Assembly: GCA_022820805.1 (NCBI GenBank)
Contig: JAJEEV010000014.1
Location: forward strand, 90,538 to 154,537
Reading direction: 5' to 3'
Length of the DNA stretch: 64,000 nucleotides
From: Acidimicrobiia bacterium
GTDB lineage: Bacteria > Actinomycetota > Acidimicrobiia > Acidimicrobiales > Aldehydirespiratoraceae
Of the stretch, positions 23,098 to 31,343 are shown piece by piece. Below the pieces are notes generated by a model, which ran no database searches, had not been told where the DNA came from, and saw only the letters and a list, made by a program, of their open reading frames with translations. A program made the translations under genes and the position numbers. Numbering within the stretch: the first letter of the stretch is position 1; each line of letters starts with the position of its first letter.

Positions 23098-26001
23098 TCA
23101 CAGTTTCCCGTCGGGCGGCGGGGACGGCGGGGACTCGCGGTCCCGGGCCGATCCTCGGGCGTCGCTGCGCAGGATGGCCCGCTCGTCGGTGCCAAGGTAG
23201 CTGGCGATCACCCCGGGATCCGACCTGACTCCGGCGGGGGAGCCCTCTGCGATCACCCGGCCGGCCTCGAGGCAGTAGACGCGGTCGCTGATGGACATGA
23301 TCAGCGGCATGTCGTGCTCGATGACCAGCATGGAGGTGGCCAACTCCCGCTGGACGGCCACCAGGAGCTCTCCGAAGGCCTCGCTCTCGCGCTGGGCCAG
23401 GCCTGCGGTCGGCTCGTCGAGGCATAGCATCTTGGCGTCGAGCGCCATCAGGTCGGCCAGCTCGACGATGCGTCGAGTGCCGGTCGACAGATCGACGATG
23501 AACTCGCGGGCGTAATGGCCCAGCCCGAAGAAGTCGATGAGCTCGTCCGCCTCGGCGGCGCGGTCCCGAGCCAGCCGGCGAGCCCCCGGCAGCCCCAGGG
23601 CAGTGCCGATGAACGGGGTCCGGCCCCGGGCTTCCAGCGCCACCTGGACCGTCTCCTGGACGGTCAGCTCCGGGAACAGCCGCGCCGTCTGGAAGGTCCG
23701 TCCCAGCCCGTGGCGGGCCCTGGCGGTCACGCTCAGAGACGACACGTCCCGCCCGAGCAGCTCGACCGTGCCCCGTGAGTCGACATGGCCGCCGACCGCG
23801 TTGACGAAGGTGGACTTGCCGGCCCCGTTGGTGCCGATCAGCCCCACGATCTCGCCGTCCATCACGTGAAGATCCACGTCCGAGACGGCCCGGATGCCGC
23901 CGAAGTTGACGGTGACGTCACGGGCTTGCAGCACGGCGCGGCTGTCGTCCGCAGCGTCGTCGGGGCCCGGGCCGCGCTCGCTCGACAGCCGTGTCGCGAG
24001 CCGTCGCCCGGCGGGATCCGCCGCCGCCTCCGCGGCGGGCTGCGGCTCGGCGTCCGGCAGTCGCTTGAGGGCCCAGTCGTAGACCACCTTGCGGGCCGCG
24101 TAGCCGATCTGGGCGAACCCGCCGGGGAAGTACATCAGGATGATGAGCATACCGACGCTGGAGGTGAAGAGCGGGACCAGCTCGTTGCCGGGGAAGAACG
24201 CGGGCAGCCCGATGACCCACAGCGCGCCGACGAGGGGGCCCGACAGCGAGCCGAGCCCGCCTATCACCAGCATGGCCACCAGCTGCAGCGAGTCGTCGAT
24301 CAGGTAGTAGCGCTCGTTGAAGGGGATGTTCTGGAACAGGCCCCCCAGCAAAGCTCCGCCGAGGGCCGCGATCCCTCCGGCGAGGGCGAACGCCACCAGC
24401 TTCGACCGGCTCGGGCTGATGGTGTAGGCCGACGCCGCGTCGGGGTTGTCGCGCACCGCGATCGTGGACCGGCCGATCCCGCTGTTGCGGAGCCTGATCA
24501 CCAGGACGAACACGACGATCAGGATGGCCACGCAGAAGTAGTAGTAGGCCCGCTGCGCGCTCATGTCCAGACCGAAGATCGTGCCCCGGCGGAACGACAC
24601 CGAACTGGTGTTGCCGTCGCTGAGGATCGGTTGGCGGTAGATGTACTGCTGGGCCGCAATGGCGAGCATGAAGGTGATCACGGCCAGGTGAAGGCCGCGC
24701 ACCCGCAGCGCGCCCAGGCCCACCAGCACGGCCACGCCGGCCATGGCTGCGGCCGAGATCGCGATGGCAGCCAGGTAGGGGAGGCCGGGTGCCTCGAAGT
24801 CGACGATCCAGACGTCCATCTCCAGGCCGCGGTTGAGCGCAGCCGCCAGCAGCGCGCCCAGGCCCGCGAAGGCCATCTGGGCCAGCGACAGCTGTCCGGC
24901 CCAGCCGGTGATGACGGTGAGCGACAGCGCGCAGATCGCATAGCAGACGATGCTGGCGTACAGGAGGTGGCGGCTGGGACGGGTCACGACGACGGGCAGG
25001 AGCACCGCGGCGACCAGGATCAGGGTCCCCGCGAGGCGCGGCATCCGGCGGATCCACCAGATCTGCTGGACCTGCTCCGGTGGACGCCGCACCTTCGGCG
25101 CGAACGCGAAGCTGACGTCGTCGCTGCCGGAGCGGCTCTGCCGGTAGATGATGGCCACCACCACGACGAAGCCGATGAGGTCGAACAGCCCCAGCTCCGT
25201 CAGGAAGTTGAACCTCAGCACGGCCTCGGCCACGCCGCTCAGCGCGCCGAAGGCGACGGCCCGCCCGAACGACCGCTGGCCGGCCAGCACGAAGGCCAGC
25301 ATCGCCCGGGCCATGGTGAGCATCCCGAGGTTGTCCAGTCCTGCGGGGCTTCCGACCTGGGCCGACAGCAGCATGATCGACACGGTCGACAGCAGCCCGG
25401 CGATGGTCCACACGAACGTCGAGACCATCTTGGGGTTGATGCTCGACAGCCGTGACAGTGACGGATTGTCGGCCGAGGCCTCGACGGCCCGGCCGAACGT
25501 GGTGCGCCGCAGCATCCAGCCCAGGGCCAGGGCGCACGCAGGCACGACGATCAGGATGCTGAGCTGCGGTCCGGTGATCCGCAGGCCCAGCACGTCCTCG
25601 AAGACACCCGAGACGGCGGTCGGGTACTTGTTGCCCCTCATGTTGATCTCGGGGTAGGAGCCGCTGATCCCCTGGGCCAGCTGGGCGACCCCGACGGTGG
25701 CCATGAGCATGATCACCCGAGGCGAATGGAACAGGCGCCGCACCACCACCAGGTCGACGACCGTTCCGAACAGGGTGCCGGTGGCGAGGCTCAGGGCCAG
25801 GGCCAGCCAGAACGGGAAGTGGTAGTTGAGCACCAGCAGCGCCAGCAGCGACGCGCCGACCAGGCCCATGTTTCCCACGGCCAGGTTCACGACCCGGGTG
25901 GAGCGATAGACCAGGACCAGGCCCATGGCCAGCAGGCCCGTGACCAGCCCGTTCACCAGCCCGTTGAAGACCAGCTGCGATGTCAGCCAGGCGGCAAGCA
26001 T
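23098..26001 (-). CDS. HAAT-type ABC importer: LivH-LivM-LivG fusion (set 2)
   Basis: A 967-residue fusion with the same order as 7700-10561. About 1-290 is LivH-like (LVLVYRSTRVVNLAVGNMG), about 325-640 LivM-like (GWAGQLSLAQMAFAGLGALL, AVRDNPDAASAYTIS), then a linker rich in Ala, Pro, Asp and Glu, and about 700-945 LivG-like ATPase with Walker A GTNGAGKST, Walker B MLCLDEPTAGL and switch VIEHD. The signature again is DLSTGTRRIVEL rather than the LSxGQ pattern. It lies 29 bases after the MFS-LivF fusion. With the binding protein at 28192-29688 this gives a complete importer: one SBP, two permease domains, two ATPase domains, plus the attached MFS carrier. Confidence 0.92.
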   Translation of the reverse strand: MLAAWLTSQLVFNGLVNGLVTGLLAMGLVLVYRSTRVVNLAVGNMGLVGASLLALLVLNYHFPFWLALALSLATGTLFGTVVDLVVVRRLFHSPRVIMLMATVGVAQLAQGISGSYPEINMRGNKYPTAVSGVFEDVLGLRITGPQLSILIVVPACALALGWMLRRTTFGRAVEASADNPSLSRLSSINPKMVSTFVWTIAGLLSTVSIMLLSAQVGSPAGLDNLGMLTMARAMLAFVLAGQRSFGRAVAFGALSGVAEAVLRFNFLTELGLFDLIGFVVVVAIIYRQSRSGSDDVSFAFAPKVRRPPEQVQQIWWIRRMPRLAGTLILVAAVLLPVVVTRPSRHLLYASIVCYAICALSLTVITGWAGQLSLAQMAFAGLGALLAAALNRGLEMDVWIVDFEAPGLPYLAAIAISAAAMAGVAVLVGLGALRVRGLHLAVITFMLAIAAQQYIYRQPILSDGNTSSVSFRRGTIFGLDMSAQRAYYYFCVAILIVVFVLVIRLRNSGIGRSTIAVRDNPDAASAYTISPSRSKLVAFALAGGIAALGGALLGGLFQNIPFNERYYLIDDSLQLVAMLVIGGLGSLSGPLVGALWVIGLPAFFPGNELVPLFTSSVGMLIILMYFPGGFAQIGYAARKVVYDWALKRLPDAEPQPAAEAAADPAGRRLATRLSSERGPGPDDAADDSRAVLQARDVTVNFGGIRAVSDVDLHVMDGEIVGLIGTNGAGKSTFVNAVGGHVDSRGTVELLGRDVSSLSVTARARHGLGRTFQTARLFPELTVQETVQVALEARGRTPFIGTALGLPGARRLARDRAAEADELIDFFGLGHYAREFIVDLSTGTRRIVELADLMALDAKMLCLDEPTAGLAQRESEAFGELLVAVQRELATSMLVIEHDMPLIMSISDRVYCLEAGRVIAEGSPAGVRSDPGVIASYLGTDERAILRSDARGSARDRESPPSPPPDGKL

Positions 26002-26030
26002 CGGTGTGCGTCCCCGCGCTGCCTGACCGG

Positions 26031-28199
26031 CTACGCCTCGTCGGTCCCGAGGAACACGGCTCGGGCGAGATCGGGCCGTTCGGCCAACTCAGCCGCCGGT
26101 CCCTCGAAGCGCACCCGGCCCTTCTCCAGGAACACGGCGCGGTCGGCCACGGCCAGCGCCACGTTGAGCGACTGCTCGACGATGATCATGGTCTGCCCGG
26201 CGGCCCGCAGGCCGTCGATCGTCTCCAGCAGGGACTGCACCGCGGCGGGGGCGAGGCCCAGTGACAGCTCATCGATGGCCAGCACCCGGGGCTCGTGCAG
26301 CATCACCCGGGCCAGGGCCAGCATCTGCTGCTGGCCGCCGGAGAGGCTGCTGGCCGGGCTGCCGGCCCGGTCCGCGAGCTGCGGGAACAGCTCCATCACC
26401 CGGTCGATGCGTCGGTTCACCTCCGCGGGGTCGCCGCGATAGCGATAGGCGCCCACGATCAGGTTGTCCCGAACGGTGAGGGATCCGAACACCCCGGCGC
26501 CCCCGGGCAGCATCTCGATGCCGAGCCGGGCCCGGTGCTCTGGGGTGGCGAAGGTGATGGTGCGGCCGCCGAGGCGGACAACCCCCCGCTCGGGGGTCAC
26601 CAGCCCGGTGATGACCTTGAGGATGGTGGACTTGCCCGCGCCGTTGGTGCCCAGCAGCGCCAGAGTCTCGCCCTCGCGCACCTCGAAGGACGTGTCGAAC
26701 AGGATCTGCAGATCCCCGTAGCTGAAGTCCACGCCGTGCACCTGAAGGGCCGGGACCGAGGCCGGGTCGGAGGTCATGCGACGGTGCTCGGCCATCTCCC
26801 CCCGCAGGTCGGATGCGGCCATCGCCAGGTCTCCCCTGATGTGGCGCCCTCCCCGGTAGAGGGCTATCCCGCCGATGATGTTGGCCGGGATGGCCAGCAC
26901 GAAGACCGCGGTGCGGTTGCTGAAGTCGTTGGTGAGCCAGGCCGACAGCAGCGATCCGCCGATCGCTCCGATCAGGAAGATGTACAGCGTTATGAGCGCC
27001 AGCCCCATTCCCCGCAGCCGGTAGGGGACGATGCCCTGGATCAGCGGGATGACCATGCTGAACGCAGCCACGGCCAGCAGGCTGTGGACCACGCCCACCA
27101 GGGCGAAGGCGACGATGTCGGGCATCAGGAACTGGACCGGGGTCACTACCGCCATGGGCACGATGCATCGTCCGATCAGGCGCAGCGAGCTGGACGGGTC
27201 TTGCCGGTAGGCGCGATCGAAGTAGCGCCCCAGGAAGGGGAGCACGAGGATGCCGGCGAAGCCGCCGATGGAGACGACCACCCCCCGCTGGAAGGCGTTG
27301 GCGCCGTACTGCTCCTCCATGAACAGGCTGGCCAGCGCCGGGACGGTGAACAGGCTGAAGCCCAGCGCGGCGAAGCCCACCACCATCATCTTGAGGGTGC
27401 GGATCTTCATCAGCCGCGCGAAGGCGGCCTCGATCGACACCGGGGCCGCCTCGGGGTCGACGAACACCTCGTCGAGCACGTCGCGCTTCTCCCACTGGCC
27501 TCTCGCCGGCTCGGGGATCCTGAACGCCAGCAGCCCCATGATCGCCACCGGCACGCCCAGGATGAAGAACGGCGTCCGCCATCCGTACTCGTGGCCGACC
27601 CACCCAGCCGCGATCGGGCTGATGGCGGCCAGGGTCTTGCCCACCATCGAGTTGGTGGCCGCGATCCGCCCCCGCACCGAGATCGGGTAGGCGTCGGCGA
27701 TGAGGGAGCCGTGCACCGGCAGCGTGTTGGCCTTGGAGATGCCGGCCACGAAGCGGGTCCAGAAGAGCATGAACGCGCTCACCGCCAGACCCGAGAGGAA
27801 CACCATGGCACTGAAGCTGAGGCTGGCGATGCCCACCAGGCGCGACCGCGAGAAGCGGTCGGCCAGGTAGCCCATCGGGACCGCGCCCAGCACGAAGAAG
27901 GCGGCCGAGGCCGATGTGATGAACACGATCGTGCCGTCGCTCACCCCGAACGTGTCGCGGATGTCGGGGGCCAGCACGGTGATGATCTCGCTCTCGAGCT
28001 CGTCGAGGCTGTTGATCAACAGCAGCACGACGAACGTGAACGCCCCGGTCTTCTTGAGCCCCTCCCGGAGGCTCGTCTGATCGACTCCTCCCACCCCCGG
28101 GAGGAGTTCGTCCGCTACGGGCTCGGCCTCGGCCGGCTCCTTGCGGCTGCGGTCGCTCTCGAGGACCGCAGCCGCAAGCGATGCCGGAGAGTCAGCCAA
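26031..28199 (-). CDS. MFS transporter fused to LivF-type ABC ATPase (set 2)
   Basis: A 722-residue fusion. After a charged N-terminal tail (about 1-50), residues about 50-455 are a 12-helix MFS domain with GYLADRFSRSR as loop-2/3 motif and IPEPARG after the first half. Residues about 485-722 are a LivF-like ATPase with Walker A GTNGAGKST, signature LSGGQQQ, Walker B VLAIDELSLGLAP and VEQS. Both fusions share the IDELSLGLAP variant (leucine where LivF usually has proline), but their MFS halves are clearly diverged, so the fusion is old. The start is TTG at 28199, overlapping the SBP stop by eight bases. Confidence 0.93.
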   Translation of the reverse strand: MADSPASLAAAVLESDRSRKEPAEAEPVADELLPGVGGVDQTSLREGLKKTGAFTFVVLLLINSLDELESEIITVLAPDIRDTFGVSDGTIVFITSASAAFFVLGAVPMGYLADRFSRSRLVGIASLSFSAMVFLSGLAVSAFMLFWTRFVAGISKANTLPVHGSLIADAYPISVRGRIAATNSMVGKTLAAISPIAAGWVGHEYGWRTPFFILGVPVAIMGLLAFRIPEPARGQWEKRDVLDEVFVDPEAAPVSIEAAFARLMKIRTLKMMVVGFAALGFSLFTVPALASLFMEEQYGANAFQRGVVVSIGGFAGILVLPFLGRYFDRAYRQDPSSSLRLIGRCIVPMAVVTPVQFLMPDIVAFALVGVVHSLLAVAAFSMVIPLIQGIVPYRLRGMGLALITLYIFLIGAIGGSLLSAWLTNDFSNRTAVFVLAIPANIIGGIALYRGGRHIRGDLAMAASDLRGEMAEHRRMTSDPASVPALQVHGVDFSYGDLQILFDTSFEVREGETLALLGTNGAGKSTILKVITGLVTPERGVVRLGGRTITFATPEHRARLGIEMLPGGAGVFGSLTVRDNLIVGAYRYRGDPAEVNRRIDRVMELFPQLADRAGSPASSLSGGQQQMLALARVMLHEPRVLAIDELSLGLAPAAVQSLLETIDGLRAAGQTMIIVEQSLNVALAVADRAVFLEKGRVRFEGPAAELAERPDLARAVFLGTDEA

Positions 28200-29688
28200 T
28201 GTTGACGAAGTCGCCCGCTACGAAGTCCCCGAGCCCGGAGTCCCAGCGGAAGAGGGTCACCACGTCGTTGGCGTCCCACTTGTCGGCGCCCAGCGATGCG
28301 AACGGCAGCTCGGCGATCTCGTAGGAGCCCACCTGGGCCATCGCGGCTGCGAAGCTCTCGGTGGTCAGGTCGGGTCCGGCCAGCTCAGCGATCCTGGCGA
28401 AGGTGCCGATCTGCTGGCACGACCGGGCGATGCGCTGGAGGTTGTCCAGATCGTCCGGGCCGGGGTAGAAGACCGCCTGCTCGTCGGGATGGTTCTGGTT
28501 CCAGCGGTCGACGCAGGCCACCGTCGGACCGTGGCCCTGCTCGTAGATCAGCTCGACGGAGGGCACCGCCACCACCACGGCCCGGGCGATCTCGGCCTCG
28601 GTGGCGCCCGAGTCGAAGCGCGACGCCGACAGGATCGTCGTGCGGTTGGTGGCCCAGTCGACGTCGAAGCCGGCCCGGCTGGCCGCGGCCAGCGGGCGGT
28701 CGAGGCCGGCGGTGTCGAACACGAAGTCGATGTCGTCGGCGATCCACCTCTGGATCACGATGTCCAGTTCGGCCGCGTCGGCGGCCTCGTCCTCTGTCGG
28801 CACGGCCGTGACCGTCGTCGAGGCGACGTCGTAGCCGAGACCCGCCAGAGCCGAGACGATCAGCTCGTTGCGGGCGTCCGAGTTGCCGAGAACGGCGATG
28901 GTCTTGCCGTCGAGCGCACCGGTGGCCGCCACCGTGGTGGCCAGGGCCACGTCCATGCGCTCGGGCAGCGCGTTGCTGGTGACGATGGGCAGCACCGACC
29001 GGTCGGTCACGTCGCTGGTTATGTCGGACAGGTATCCCACGAACGGGGTGTCGTTCACCTCGGCGTAGCACAGCGCAGAGTCCGAGGGCCGTACGAACCC
29101 GATGGCCGCGAAGACCTGCTCATCCTGGGTCAGCTTCACGCACGACTCGTCATAGGCGGTCGGGCTCAGTGGGTTGACCAGCTCGAACACCGGCTCGATG
29201 AGACGGCCGTTGACGCCGCCGGCCTCGTTGACGGCATCGATCGCCTCCTGGTACTGAGCGACGTTGTCGCCCCAGTTGAGCAGGACGCCGGCCACCTCGA
29301 ACAGCAGGTCCTTGTCGATCAACAGCACGCCGACCTTGATCGAGTCCTCGGTGACGCCGCGGTAGCTCGCAGTCAGCGGGACAGGTTCGGGCTCGGGCTC
29401 CGGCTCCTCCGCCGGGGCTTCCGGCTCCTCGGCGGGTGCTTCCGGCTCCTCCGCCGGGGCTTCTGGCTCCTCGGCGGGTGCTTCGGGCTCTTCAGCGGGT
29501 GCTTCGGGCTCCTCGGCAGGCGCCTCGGGCTCGGGGTCGGGTGCTGCGCCGGCCTCCTCCGCCGGGGCTTCGGGTTGGCTTGCAGGCTCCTCATCGTCGT
29601 CGCCGCAGGCGGCTGCGACGATGGCGAACGCCAGCACCACAGCCATCCACCTCCAGCTCCTCTTGCGCTGCGTCAGTGACTCCCGCAT
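28192..29688 (-). CDS. LivK-like (Peripla_BP_6) substrate-binding lipoprotein
   Basis: A 498-residue HAAT-type binding protein. The N-terminus is a lipoprotein signal (MAVVLAFAIVAAAC, cysteine at about 28), followed by an acidic patch and a long Glu/Ala/Pro linker with about six EAPAEEP repeats to residue about 95. The periplasmic-binding fold follows (IKVGVLLIDKDLLFEVAG, AIDAVNEAGGVNGR, typical of the family). An ATG at 29700 is in frame, but the ATG at 29688 has GGGAGG four bases upstream, so I prefer it. The linker may bridge a thick wall or proteoglycan layer. First gene of the set-2 operon; it delivers substrate to the LivHMG fusion. Ligand not predictable from sequence. Confidence 0.9.
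   Translation of the reverse strand: MRESLTQRKRSWRWMAVVLAFAIVAAACGDDDEEPASQPEAPAEEAGAAPDPEPEAPAEEPEAPAEEPEAPAEEPEAPAEEPEAPAEEPEAPAEEPEPEPEPVPLTASYRGVTEDSIKVGVLLIDKDLLFEVAGVLLNWGDNVAQYQEAIDAVNEAGGVNGRLIEPVFELVNPLSPTAYDESCVKLTQDEQVFAAIGFVRPSDSALCYAEVNDTPFVGYLSDITSDVTDRSVLPIVTSNALPERMDVALATTVAATGALDGKTIAVLGNSDARNELIVSALAGLGYDVASTTVTAVPTEDEAADAAELDIVIQRWIADDIDFVFDTAGLDRPLAAASRAGFDVDWATNRTTILSASRFDSGATEAEIARAVVVAVPSVELIYEQGHGPTVACVDRWNQNHPDEQAVFYPGPDDLDNLQRIARSCQQIGTFARIAELAGPDLTTESFAAAMAQVGSYEIAELPFASLGADKWDANDVVTLFRWDSGLGDFVAGDFVNIG
29401..29530 (-). repeat. 21-base coding tandem repeat (EAPAEEP linker)
   Basis: About six imperfect 21-base units inside the LivK-like gene encode EAPAEEP. Third positions vary between units (for example GCCGGGG versus GCGGGTG on the plus strand), which points to selection on the peptide rather than a very recent expansion. 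Confidence 0.85.
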
Positions 29689-29734
29689 GTCTCCTCCCAT
29701 CCATGTGAGTCCGCGGGCAGGGCGGTCCCTGCTG

Positions 29735-29747
29735 ACGGATTGTCCGT
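29735..29747. promoter_or_regulatory. Short palindrome at the LivK start site
   Basis: ACGGA-TTG-TCCGT, a 5-base inverted repeat with three-base spacer, sits at the predicted transcription start of the set-2 transporter operon. It could be an operator or a leader hairpin; the sequence alone does not decide. Confidence 0.35.
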
Positions 29748-29754
29748 ACTGCAG

Positions 29755-29763
29755 AATTTAGCA
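29755..29763 (-). promoter_or_regulatory. Extended -10 promoter of the set-2 transporter operon
   Basis: On the minus strand this reads TGCTAAATT, an extended -10 (TGnTAnnnT). It predicts a start near 29748 and a leader of about 60 bases before the ATG at 29688, which has a Shine-Dalgarno. No clear -35 is needed with an extended -10. Confidence 0.5.
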
Positions 29764-29816
29764 CACTGATTTCTTGTCCACCGATTCGAGCCCTGCCGCG
29801 ACAAGTCGTCCCACCA

Positions 29817-29956
29817 AGAGGCCGAGCGGGTAGGCGAGCGAATGCAGCCCATACGGGTGAGGCCGTGGCCCGAGCGGTCCGTGGGCGCAGCGAGCAAGAG
29901 CGGGAGACACCCCGCTGCAACGCGACCCGGTTGCGCCTACCCGCGCACGTTCTAAG
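29817..29956 (+). repeat. 140-base structured intergenic repeat, copy 2
   Basis: Most diverged copy and the only one between divergent genes. The first hairpin becomes GCCC-ATAC-GGGT (G-T closing), the second GGCC-CGAGC-GGTC (a G-T pair), and the third keeps AGCGG/CCGCT although its loop has changed. It ends TTCTAAG 41 bases before the methyltransferase promoter. Confidence 0.8.
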
Positions 29957-29996
29957 GCGGCCTGGCCCCCGAGCGGTGGCCGGGGCGGCGTCTACG

Positions 29997-30002
29997 TATC
30001 AT
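29997..30002 (+). promoter_or_regulatory. -10 TATCAT, leaderless promoter
   Basis: TATCAT ends seven bases before the GTG at 30010, which places the transcription start on the start codon. There is no ribosome site. Confidence 0.6.
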
Positions 30003-30009
30003 CTACGCG

Positions 30010-31164
30010 GTGGCCGACCTCGACAGAGCCAGAGAACTGGGTCTCGAGATACTGCGCACGGCCGGGATCGACGTCGGTGGCGACCGGCCCCAGGACATCG
30101 CCGTGCATGACGATCGCTTCTGGGCCCGGGTCCTGGCCGACCGCGAGCTCGGACTCGGCGAGTCGTACCAGGAGGGCTGGTGGGACGCCAACCAACTCGA
30201 CGAGTTCATCGCCGAGGTCCAGTCCCTCGACCTGCAGTCGATGATCCGGCTCCGACCCGCGCTCGCCCTGCAGATCTTCGGGTCCCGGGCCCGCAACCGC
30301 CAGACGGTGCGGCGGGCGCGCCGGAACGCACGGGCCCACTACGACATCGGCAACGACCTGTACGAGCGGATGCTCGACAAGCGGATGGTCTATTCGTGCG
30401 GATACTGGCGCCGTGCCGCGGACCTTGACGAGGCCCAGGAGCACAAGCTGGAGCTGATCTGCCAGAAGCTGCACCTTGAGCCGGGCATGAGGCTGCTCGA
30501 TATCGGGTGCGGCTGGGGCGGCTTCGCCCGGTTCGCGGCGTCCGAGCACGGCGTGGAGGTCACCGGCGTGACACCGGCGCGGGAGCAGGCCCGGTTGGCG
30601 CGGGAGGTCTGCGCCGGGCTGCCCGTCGACATCCACGAGTGCGACTACCGCGACGTGCGGGGCCGCTTCGACCGCATCGTGTCGATCGGGATGATGGAGC
30701 ACGTCGGCCCCCGCAACCTGAAGACGTTCTTCGGGCGGTGCAACCACCTCCTGGCCGGCGACGGGATGATGCTGCACCACACCATCGGCTCGCTGGTGTC
30801 GAAGAACCACACCGACCCGTGGTTCGACAAGTACATCTTCCCGGGAGGCGTGGTTCCGTCGCTGGCCCAGATCTCATCGGCCACCGAGAAGGACTGGGTG
30901 ATCGAGGACGTGCACAACTTCGGCCCCTACTACGACCGCACGCTCATGGCCTGGCACCGCAATGTGACCGCGGCCTGGGACGACCTGCCCGCCTACGACG
31001 AGCGCTTCCGCCGCACGTGGGACTACTACCTGCTCAGCTCGGCCGGCTCGTTCCGGGCCCGGGCCCTGCAGCTCTGGCAGATCGTGTTCACCCGCAGCCG
31101 CCGCCGCTCCAACACCTACCACCGCCCCACCACGACAGCCGGCAACCAGCCGGAACTGCTCTGA
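30010..31164 (+). CDS. cfa: Cyclopropane-fatty-acyl-phospholipid synthase family methyltransferase
   Basis: A 384-residue SAM-dependent methyltransferase of the Cfa family. Residues about 60-125 form the family N-terminal helical part (ARAHYDIGNDLYERMLD, with the HYDxGNxLY motif). The SAM site is LLDIGCGWGGFA, then the post-motif EHGVEVTGVTPAREQ and SIGMMEHVGPRN with the carbonate-site glutamate. YYDRTLMAWHRNV is typical of Cfa C-termini. It adds a methylene (or methyl) group across lipid double bonds at the membrane face. The GTG start is leaderless. It stands alone, ending five bases before repeat copy 3. A mycolic-acid-type methyltransferase is a less likely alternative. Confidence 0.9.
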   Translation: MADLDRARELGLEILRTAGIDVGGDRPQDIAVHDDRFWARVLADRELGLGESYQEGWWDANQLDEFIAEVQSLDLQSMIRLRPALALQIFGSRARNRQTVRRARRNARAHYDIGNDLYERMLDKRMVYSCGYWRRAADLDEAQEHKLELICQKLHLEPGMRLLDIGCGWGGFARFAASEHGVEVTGVTPAREQARLAREVCAGLPVDIHECDYRDVRGRFDRIVSIGMMEHVGPRNLKTFFGRCNHLLAGDGMMLHHTIGSLVSKNHTDPWFDKYIFPGGVVPSLAQISSATEKDWVIEDVHNFGPYYDRTLMAWHRNVTAAWDDLPAYDERFRRTWDYYLLSSAGSFRARALQLWQIVFTRSRRRSNTYHRPTTTAGNQPELL

Positions 31165-31169
31165 CCCCT

Positions 31170-31308
31170 AGAGGCCGAGCGGATAGGCGAGCGAATCGGC
31201 TCATACGGAGCGAGGCCGTGGCCCGAGCGGCCCGTGAGCGAAGCGAACAAGAGCGGGAATGACACCACTGCGGCGTAACAGGCGCTCACATATCGCGGGC
31301 GCTCTTAG
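31170..31308 (+). repeat. 139-base structured intergenic repeat, copy 3
   Basis: Begins five bases after the methyltransferase stop and lies between convergent genes. It is very close to copy 1 over the first 95 bases (GCTC-ATACG-GAGC and GGCC-CGAGC-GGCC hairpins identical) and diverges in the last 40, ending CTCTTAG. The third stem has one C-A mismatch. Confidence 0.85.
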
Positions 31309-31343
31309 CCGTCCCAGCGCCCGGTCAGGTCCAGATCACGGGG

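Larger units (their letters stand above)
29701..30009. other. Divergent intergenic region of 309 bases
   Basis: Between the LivK-like gene (minus) and the methyltransferase gene (plus). It holds the LivK promoter (extended -10 at 29755-29763), a small palindrome at its predicted start site, repeat copy 2 and the leaderless promoter of the downstream gene. No further gene seen. Confidence 0.8.

Noticed and set aside
26295..28205. Plus-strand frame of 636 codons
   Set aside because: Antisense to the MFS-LivF fusion, rich in His/Gln/Gly/Asp, typical of a GC shadow.
29401..29530. Possible CRISPR or minisatellite of regulatory type
   Set aside because: It is a coding 21-base repeat in frame, giving the EAPAEEP linker of a lipoprotein.
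30507..31262. Plus-strand Arg-rich frame of 251 codons
   Set aside because: A shifted-frame shadow of the Cfa-like methyltransferase gene running into repeat copy 3.
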